Positions 1 to 4,223 of a DNA stretch of 6,982 bases are shown piece after piece; position 1 is the first letter of the stretch; each line of letters opens with the position of its first letter. The DNA comes from Pseudomonadota bacterium. Lineage in GTDB: Bacteria > Pseudomonadota > Alphaproteobacteria > Rickettsiales > SXRF01. The DNA is taken from assembly GCA_028873275.1 (NCBI GenBank), contig JAGWLJ010000075.1, positions 1 through 6,982 of the forward strand, read 5' to 3'. A program made the position numbers and the translations under genes. The notes under the pieces were generated by a model. It made no database searches. It had not been told where the DNA came from and saw nothing but the letters and a program-made list of their open reading frames with translations.

Positions 1-716
1 GGGCGTTTCAGCAGGAACCAGCCGAAGGCGATATAGCACAGGAAGCACAGCGCCGTGACGATTAGCGCCGCCGCCACCGCTGCGCCGCTGGAGAGGATCA
101 CCTCGCGCTGCTTGGCCACCGCCAGGGCGATGATGAAGGCGACCAGCAGCACCGAGAACAGCCGGTTGCGCGAATGGATATAGGCGGCGCTACGGCGGTG
201 CCGGCGCAGAATGGCATAGGCCAGCATCGGCAGCAATATGCACCAGACCATGGTAGAAAACAGGTGGAGAGGTGGCGGCGTCACCTGTCCTTCACCGAGC
301 AGCGCGAACATCAGCGGGATAAGAAACGGCGCGGCCAGCTGGGTTACGACGGCAATGGCGAAAGCGGGCGGCAGGCTGCCGCCGTAGATGTTGGCGAAAG
401 CGGGGCTGGCCACGGCGGCGGGCAGCACCGAGAGCAGGAACACGCCGCTGGCATAGGCCGGTGCAAGAGCATGCGCGATCAGCCACAGGATGAGCGGCAG
501 CGCCGCATAGCGCAGCAGGTAAAACCACGCGATGTCGCGCCAGGCTATAGCTTTAAGGCCGCCTTCATGCAGCCTGTAGCAGGAGACGAACATCAGCGCC
601 GCCAGCGTCCATACCACCGATACGTCCGGCAGACGCCCGATTGCCGGGATCGCCAGCCCGGCCACGCAGGACAGCGCCAGCACTAGTCCGAAATGGGTTT
701 CGATGAAATGTCTCAT
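1..716 (-). CDS. BASS/SBF-family (bile acid:sodium symporter-like) transporter, 3' end cut by window edge
   Basis: Inner-membrane secondary transporter of the bile acid:sodium symporter superfamily; the substrate cannot be told from sequence. I translated the minus strand from the ATG at 716 and read 238 complete codons without a stop; the C-terminus lies beyond the left edge. The protein is almost entirely hydrophobic, with about eight helices visible (roughly residues 10-28, 34-48, 61-82, 88-108, 117-141, 151-170, 186-203 and 210-236). The family-like conserved stretch is LPAAVASPAFANIYGG (98-113), followed by a PFLIP turn (130-134), resembling the P-x-x-x-A-S-x-x-x-x-x-x-x-G crossover region of BASS proteins. 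Family members usually have about 290-330 residues, so 50-100 are missing. The 716 ATG is the only plausible start: an in-frame TGA lies at 753-755 with no other initiator between. No good Shine-Dalgarno precedes it. It starts 65 nt after the zorB-like gene in the same direction. Family call is fairly sure; any role in the neighbouring system is unproven. Confidence 0.8.
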   Translation of the reverse strand, partial: MRHFIETHFGLVLALSCVAGLAIPAIGRLPDVSVVWTLAALMFVSCYRLHEGGLKAIAWRDIAWFYLLRYAALPLILWLIAHALAPAYASGVFLLSVLPAAVASPAFANIYGGSLPPAFAIAVVTQLAAPFLIPLMFALLGEGQVTPPPLHLFSTMVWCILLPMLAYAILRRHRRSAAYIHSRNRLFSVLLVAFIIALAVAKQREVILSSGAAVAAALIVTALCFLCYIAFGWFLLKR

Positions 717-740
717 TCCAAGCGAGCGTAGCGATTCGAA

Positions 741-774
741 GCCGCTTTTGCATCAGGATACTTTGCAAAGCGGC
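741..774. repeat. Intergenic inverted repeat (hairpin) between zorB-like gene and transporter
   Basis: The arms gccgcttttgc (741-751) and gcaaagcggc (765-774) can pair over 10 bp with one bulged T, around a 13-nt loop. The hairpin sits in the 65-nt gap between the zorB-like stop codon (782-784) and the transporter start (716). On the minus strand it is followed by TTCGAATCGC, which is not a U-tract, so it is not a classical intrinsic terminator. It could attenuate, stabilise the upstream mRNA end or be a protein site. The pairing is seen directly; the function is unknown. Confidence 0.4.
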
Positions 775-781
775 AATCCCT

Positions 782-1837
782 TTATTCGGGTTGGTTATCG
801 GGAGAGGAATTACGCAGTCGCATGATGTCCTGCGGGGTTGGCTGACGCATGGCAAATCTGAGCACGACGGAATTTTTAACCGGCGCATAATTCTGTTGCT
901 GGTTTGCGGCGGTTCTTCGCTCCTGATTCACTTTGACGTTCAGGATGGGAGCGCCGAATTTATTCTTCAGTCCCTGGTCTAGGTACGGGTCGGCGGTCTT
1001 CAGCGCATTAAAAATAGATACGATGTGCTGTACTTCCAGCAGCAGCTTGTCTTCCCCGGACCGGCCGGTGTCCGGATAGTCGTCGATATAGATCACATCC
1101 AGCCCGTCGTTGGGCGGGAAGCCCAGCGTATGGCATTCCATCAGCCGGTTGGAATCCGCTGTGGGGGAAATGCAGGGGAGATATTTGCCCAGGCCATGCG
1201 CCAGCGAATCCAGCGCCTTTTTCCCCATATCGTTAACAGCTCCCTGATCGCGCGAGAAAAGAGTATTCTCCGGAATAACCAGCGTACCCTGACCGGCATC
1301 GACGGTTGCCGCATAACCTTGCGTACGAAGCAGCTGCTGAATGCTCAGCAGCACTTTCCTACGCGAATCGTTGAACATGTTCTGCTGCATGGCCCTCAGC
1401 CGCTCCATATCCGCGATGTCATTGGCCTTGGGCACGCTGTGCTGCGTATTGGGTGCGTTGACTTCAGCGCTGGCTTTCGCTTCCGCATGCGCTTCCTGTT
1501 GCTTCAGCATTGCCGTCAAGGCGCTGTCATGCGCCGCGTCCCGTGCGGCATCGCGCGCCGTATCCCGCGCTTTATCACGGGCCTCGTCGCGCGCGGCATC
1601 GCGTGCCTTGTCGCGCTCCTCATCACGCCGCTGGTCACGCGCTTCCTCACGGGCCTTGTCAAGGGCCTGGCTCATCTTGGTGACGGACTCGGTCGCCGAC
1701 TGGTAATTATTGGCGAAGATCATCAGCAGGATGATGAAAATAAAAATAATGCCGACCAGCATGTCCGTAAAAGAGGCGAAATACCCTTCGTCATGTGCTT
1801 CGGGCGATGCCTGCTGCTGCTTCATGGCCTCCACCAT
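782..1837 (-). CDS. ZorB-like MotB/OmpA-family stator subunit with x-A-R-D repeat linker
   Basis: Probable peptidoglycan-anchoring partner of the ZorA-like channel protein. Domains (351 aa from the 1837 ATG): a short cytoplasmic N-terminus; FTDM at 23-26 with Asp25 just before one transmembrane helix (about 27-44), matching the ion-carrying Asp of MotB/ZorB; twelve four-residue R/D-rich units (57-104); a charged Ala-rich linker to about 155; and an OmpA-like periplasmic domain (about 165-330) that starts with TLVIPENTLFSRDQ, typical of the first strand and helix of the fold. The usual N-x-x-L-S-x-x-R-A helix is replaced by a divergent one (DKLLLEVQHIVSIFNALK), and Cys222 and Cys235 could form a periplasmic disulfide. 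The start overlaps the end of the zorA-like gene by 16 bp. A second ATG at 1825 overlaps its stop as ATGA and gives 347 aa; I cannot decide between them. Flagellar MotB is less likely given the partner. The family is fairly sure, the exact system is not. Confidence 0.75.
   Translation of the reverse strand: MVEAMKQQQASPEAHDEGYFASFTDMLVGIIFIFIILLMIFANNYQSATESVTKMSQALDKAREEARDQRRDEERDKARDAARDEARDKARDTARDAARDAAHDSALTAMLKQQEAHAEAKASAEVNAPNTQHSVPKANDIADMERLRAMQQNMFNDSRRKVLLSIQQLLRTQGYAATVDAGQGTLVIPENTLFSRDQGAVNDMGKKALDSLAHGLGKYLPCISPTADSNRLMECHTLGFPPNDGLDVIYIDDYPDTGRSGEDKLLLEVQHIVSIFNALKTADPYLDQGLKNKFGAPILNVKVNQERRTAANQQQNYAPVKNSVVLRFAMRQPTPQDIMRLRNSSPDNQPE
1526..1669 (-). repeat. Twelve degenerate 12-bp units encoding an x-A-R-D tetrapeptide repeat
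   Basis: Twelve consecutive in-frame 12-bp units lie inside the zorB-like gene. In coding order they encode QALD KARE EARD QRRD EERD, then KARD AARD EARD KARD TARD AARD AAHD. The last residue is always Asp or Glu, and the third is Arg in ten of twelve units (Leu and His in the others). The DNA units are diverged from each other, so the peptide pattern seems selected rather than a fresh slippage tract. The segment is expected to be a highly charged, continuous alpha helix directly after the membrane helix. Confidence 0.85.
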
Positions 1838-3435
1838 TTCGGCGTCAGCCTGAAAAGGGAATGGCCGTTCTTCTCCTGTCCGGCGGCGGGAAGCTGCCTG
1901 ACGGCATCGTTAAGGCTGTCGACGGATCTGCCGAACTGCCGATCGAGCGAATGCAGCGATATCGCGGCGCTGCTTACCTGTCCCGACGCCCGCTCCAGCA
2001 GGGCGATAACGCCGGATATGCCGCGGGCGAATGATGCGAACGCCTTCACATTCTTTTTGAAGGTCTCTTCCGATCGCTTTATGGCTGCCGCGGACTCTCT
2101 GAATTCGCCGGCGGCAGCGGCGATATTCTCGCCGGCTTCCCTGAGGTTGCGCGCTGCTCCTTCCGCTTCATTCAGCGATTGCGCCAGGCCGGAGGGAAGA
2201 TCCTTCATGAGACAGAGATGGGGAGTCAGCTCGGCGATCGCCTGTTCGAATGCCAGCGCGCCTTGCTGATGATCGGCGGCGGTGCGTGCAATGTTATCCG
2301 TCACGGCATGCAACGCGTGCAGCGACTGGTCGAACTGCGTCATGCTGGCCTGCACAGGGGCGAAGGACGCGGCGAAATTCCTGAACATGTCATCCAGCCG
2401 CTGCGCGAAGGCCTGTGCGCCGGCATCGAAGTTTCTCCCCGAGAATTCCACCTGCGCGACCAGCTGGCCGAGCGATTCCTTGAGCGCGGCGGCGCTGTTC
2501 ATGAGGGCCTGCATGTCGTCCAGCGAAGTCCGGCGCAGTTCGCTTAAAAACGCTTCCAGCATTCTTCCCAAAGCGGCTTCGGAGCCTTCGGCGAACTGCT
2601 GTGCCAGTGCCTGGATATTCTGCGTCAGCGGCTCCAGCCCATGTGCGACGCCGGCGGCCAGCTCCGCGCTGATCGCCTCTCTGATGCCGTCAGCGATGTT
2701 CCTGGCCAGGTCATGGAAGACGATCGTATGCCGGCGCTGTTCGTTAAAGCTGTCATGAAGCAGTTTCTCGGCGGATTTATACTTGGTGCATTCTTCCAGC
2801 AGGTCGCAGAAAGTATTGAGCTTCTGCTGGAACGTCCTGATCCTGATGCGCTGCACGGCCGAGATGAAAAGGCTGCTGGATATCCCGACGATGGAGCTGA
2901 TGAATTTGAGCGCGGCCACCGCCAGCAGGTCTTTGAGCGCCTGCTGTCCGGCGCCGTTGGCCAGCCCCGCCTGGGCAACGTGCAGCGCGGCGGCAAGCCC
3001 AATGAAGGTGAACGTCAGGCCGATGCCGATCAGATAATTGGGATAGGCGAAAAACTGCGGCAGGTTCAGCCGCGTTCCCAGAACCGCGTCGCGGTTAAAA
3101 TAATGCGACGGCCGGTGCGACACGTAGGCCTTCTTGTGGATATTGGGGATATTCGGGTCTTCGAAATACATGCTGTCCACAAACTCGCGCCAGGTGTGCC
3201 TGAGGCCGGGGATGCGCAGGATCAGGCCATTGACGGTCTTGAACTGGTTATAGAATTCGTCCTGCCTGTTCTTGCCCAGATGTGTCAGGACGCCGATCGC
3301 CTCGCTCACATCGCGGTTGACGGCACTGATGCTGAATATCGCCTGGTATAACGGTCGCAGCGCCACCAGCAGGATGGTGGAGACAAACACCGTCACCATC
3401 CAGGGCTGGGTGATCGTCTGGGCGATGGGTTCCAT
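1822..3435 (-). CDS. ZorA-like MotA/TolQ/ExbB-family channel protein with long helical tail
   Basis: Inner-membrane ion-channel subunit expected to surround the ZorB-like helices. From the ATG at 3435 it has 537 residues: a first membrane helix (about 14-34); a cytoplasmic segment with SHRPSHYFN (106-114), a pattern I associate with ZorA-type proteins; two further helices (about 133-153, containing GLTFTFIGLAAAL, and 172-194, containing KFISSIVGISSSLF), corresponding to the MotA/TolQ/ExbB core; then a tail of over 300 residues (about 200-515), rich in Ala, Leu, Phe, Glu and Gln and looking largely coiled-coil. Flagellar MotA and TolQ lack such a tail, whereas ZorA has one that projects into the cytoplasm and relays phage sensing. 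An in-frame ATG lies 15 codons earlier (3480), but the 3435 start has GGAG 11 nt upstream and spares a hydrophilic extension. The stop overlaps the next gene, so the two are translationally coupled. ZorA family is the best call; an anti-phage role is inferred. Confidence 0.8.
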   Translation of the reverse strand: MEPIAQTITQPWMVTVFVSTILLVALRPLYQAIFSISAVNRDVSEAIGVLTHLGKNRQDEFYNQFKTVNGLILRIPGLRHTWREFVDSMYFEDPNIPNIHKKAYVSHRPSHYFNRDAVLGTRLNLPQFFAYPNYLIGIGLTFTFIGLAAALHVAQAGLANGAGQQALKDLLAVAALKFISSIVGISSSLFISAVQRIRIRTFQQKLNTFCDLLEECTKYKSAEKLLHDSFNEQRRHTIVFHDLARNIADGIREAISAELAAGVAHGLEPLTQNIQALAQQFAEGSEAALGRMLEAFLSELRRTSLDDMQALMNSAAALKESLGQLVAQVEFSGRNFDAGAQAFAQRLDDMFRNFAASFAPVQASMTQFDQSLHALHAVTDNIARTAADHQQGALAFEQAIAELTPHLCLMKDLPSGLAQSLNEAEGAARNLREAGENIAAAAGEFRESAAAIKRSEETFKKNVKAFASFARGISGVIALLERASGQVSSAAISLHSLDRQFGRSVDSLNDAVRQLPAAGQEKNGHSLFRLTPKWWRP

Positions 3436-3446
3436 TATCGTATTAT

Positions 3447-3450
3447 CTCC
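3447..3450 (-). promoter_or_regulatory. Shine-Dalgarno of the zorA-like gene
   Basis: GGAG on the minus strand lies 11 nt before the ATG at 3435. The spacing is a little long but it is the best match nearby. It supports the 3435 start over the upstream ATG at 3480. Confidence 0.5.
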
Positions 3451-3470
3451 GCAGGGCCATGATCCTGCGT

Positions 3471-3502
3471 ATAATAGCACGCAATGCTTAATGAATCGAC
3501 AA
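3471..3502 (-). promoter_or_regulatory. Possible promoter for the zorA/zorB-like operon
   Basis: The 134-nt gap 3436-3569 before the operon is AT-richer than its surroundings and should hold its promoter. TATTAT (3471-3476 on the minus strand) is a five-of-six match to a sigma70 -10 box. TTGTCG (3497-3502) could be a -35, but the 20-nt spacing is too long. The TATTAT lies in the loop of a small dyad, TGCGT/ACGCA (3466-3470 and 3479-3483), which could be an operator. Everything here is weak by sequence alone. Confidence 0.25.
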
Positions 3503-3569
3503 GTTTATATGAATCAATGGGTTTGCGCGTTCCTATGCCGTTGCGCCTGCGCTAAAATGATCACGCAAT

Positions 3570-3818
3570 TCAATGCCGCCAGTAAGCGTACGGGGGAGGG
3601 GGAGTATAAGGATAGGCGGTGGCGTAAGATTCGCGCTGCTGGCGCGCCAGCTCAAGCTGCAGGCGGCAGTTGGCAAAGCCCTCGCCGCCCGGCTCGAAGC
3701 CGTAGCTCTGGCAGGTGGCGCTGTCCTGCTGCGCCAGCATCTGCTTCTGCATGGCGATTTCCTGCGGGCTGGCGCAGCCGGAAAGGAAAAGGGCGGATAT
3801 CAATGCAATGCGCCGCAT
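3570..3818 (-). CDS. Small lipoprotein of unknown function
   Basis: An 82-residue exported lipoprotein. The N-terminus MRRIALISALFLSGCAS is a short type II signal peptide: two arginines, a hydrophobic core and the lipobox L12-S13-G14-C15, with Cys15 as the predicted lipidated residue. The mature part contains a helix with MQKQMLAQQ, then C-x(4)-GFEPGGEGFANCRLQLEL, a two-cysteine motif recurring in small alphaproteobacterial lipoproteins of unknown role, and a Pro/Tyr-rich end (YPYTPPPPYAYW). The two mature cysteines could form a disulfide in the periplasm. The ATG at 3818 is chosen over the in-frame GTG at 3824 because a promoter-like sequence ends at 3825, placing transcription start at or next to the ATG; there is no Shine-Dalgarno. 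It lies alone between the palindromic element and the zorA-like promoter gap. Lipoprotein status is nearly certain; function is not known. Confidence 0.85.
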   Translation of the reverse strand: MRRIALISALFLSGCASPQEIAMQKQMLAQQDSATCQSYGFEPGGEGFANCRLQLELARQQRESYATAYPYTPPPPYAYWRH

Positions 3819-3824
3819 GGCCAC

Positions 3825-3853
3825 AGTATAGAGCAGCGGCGGCGAAAGGACAA
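3825..3853 (-). promoter_or_regulatory. Predicted sigma70-type promoter of the lipoprotein gene (leaderless)
   Basis: On the minus strand a TTGTCC -35 (3848-3853) and a TATACT -10 (3825-3830) are separated by exactly 17 nt. The -10 matches consensus at five of six positions and the -35 at four of six. Transcription would start about 7 nt after the -10, at the ATG at 3818, giving a leaderless mRNA. The -35 lies two bases from the edge of the palindromic element. Confidence 0.6.
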
Positions 3854-3855
3854 CA

Positions 3856-3954
3856 TGTCATCCCGGCGACATGTCCGCCGAAGCCTTGGCGGAGGCGGAA
3901 GGCCGGGATCCGGGTTTATTTAAGAACTGGATTCCCGCTTGCGCGGGAATGACA
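3856..3954. repeat. Composite palindromic intergenic element (REP/MITE-like)
   Basis: A 99-bp element bounded by terminal inverted repeats TGTCAT (3856-3861) and ATGACA (3949-3954). Inside are two hairpin units: atcccggc (3860-3867) pairs with gccgggat (3902-3909), enclosing a smaller tccgcc/ggcgga stem (3874-3879 and 3888-3893); and attcccgc (3931-3938) pairs with gcgggaat (3943-3950) around a 4-nt loop. The GTCATCCCGGC and GGATTCCCGC...GCGGGAATGAC style is widespread between genes in alphaproteobacteria and other genera. For the upstream genes it lies just past the stop codon at 3956, and its first hairpin, followed by an AT-rich run, may serve as a transcription terminator or 3'-end stabiliser. 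The inverted repeats are seen directly; genome-wide copy number cannot be seen here. Confidence 0.75.
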
Positions 3955-3955
3955 C

Positions 3956-4210
3956 TTAACTACTTGATCCAATAAATTCAAAGCCCATGGAAGTGGAAGT
4001 AGTTATGCTGTGTGGCGAGGAGGTAGATGAACTGCTACTCGTAATATAATAATGAGAAGGATTTAATGGATGCGATGGAAATTCTGGAAACTCTTCTGGT
4101 TCAGGAGCTTCAAAATTACATTTCTCCCTATGCACACAAGTATGTTCGGCCCCATTTATAGCTACAAGACCTAAACCACATAGGGCAGATATCGTACCGG
4201 TATACTTCAT
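3956..4210 (-). CDS. Unknown small serine-rich protein, possibly exported, downstream of nrdJ
   Basis: I do not recognise this 84-residue product. From the ATG at 4210 it begins MKYTGTISALCGLGLVAING, a lysine followed by a moderately hydrophobic stretch that might be a weak signal peptide or membrane anchor. Cys25 and Cys31 follow, then an acidic Pro/Glu/Phe segment (EAPEPEEFPEFPSHP) and a tail of mostly Ser and Thr (about 51-84). Translation is supported by GGGAG 6 nt before this ATG; the in-frame start nine codons upstream overlaps the nrdJ end and has no comparable site. Only 13 nt separate it from the nrdJ stop, so it probably shares that transcript. Its base composition is lower in GC (about 43% in a 60-nt sample) than nrdJ, and its stop lies against the palindromic element, so it may be a recent or decaying insertion. 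It could also be a chance reading frame; only the ribosome site and length argue otherwise. Confidence 0.45.
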   Translation of the reverse strand: MKYTGTISALCGLGLVAINGAEHTCVHREKCNFEAPEPEEFPEFPSHPLNPSHYYITSSSSSTSSPHSITTSTSMGFEFIGSSS

Positions 4211-4216
4211 TTCTTT

Positions 4217-4221
4217 CTCCC
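4217..4221 (-). promoter_or_regulatory. Shine-Dalgarno of the 84-aa gene
   Basis: GGGAG on the minus strand, 6 nt before the ATG at 4210 and immediately after the tandem TAA TAG stops at the nrdJ end (TAA 4224-4226, TAG 4221-4223). It is among the best ribosome sites in the window and decides the start of the small gene. Confidence 0.5.
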
Positions 4222-4223
4222 TA

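Noticed and set aside
741..774. Intrinsic terminator after the zorB-like gene
   Set aside because: A 10-bp stem is present, but no U-tract follows on the minus strand, so it is listed only as an inverted repeat.
1526..1669. Tandem 12-bp repeats as a possible CRISPR or satellite array
   Set aside because: The units have no spacers, stay in frame and encode a regular peptide pattern, so they are a protein repeat.
1025..2269. A 414-codon plus-strand open frame
   Set aside because: It is antisense to the zorA- and zorB-like genes, has no recognisable domain and spans their boundary; it arises from the GC-rich codon use of the opposite strand.
782..3435. Flagellar MotA/MotB, TolQ/TolR or ExbB/ExbD
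   Set aside because: The very long C-terminal tail and the SHRP-x-x-YFN segment of the channel protein do not fit MotA, TolQ or ExbB, and TolR/ExbD lack an OmpA-like domain. No flagellar, tol or ton genes are nearby.
3541..3568. Intrinsic terminator after the lipoprotein gene
   Set aside because: TTGCG/CGCAA arms of five bases with an 18-nt loop and no T-run are too weak to call.
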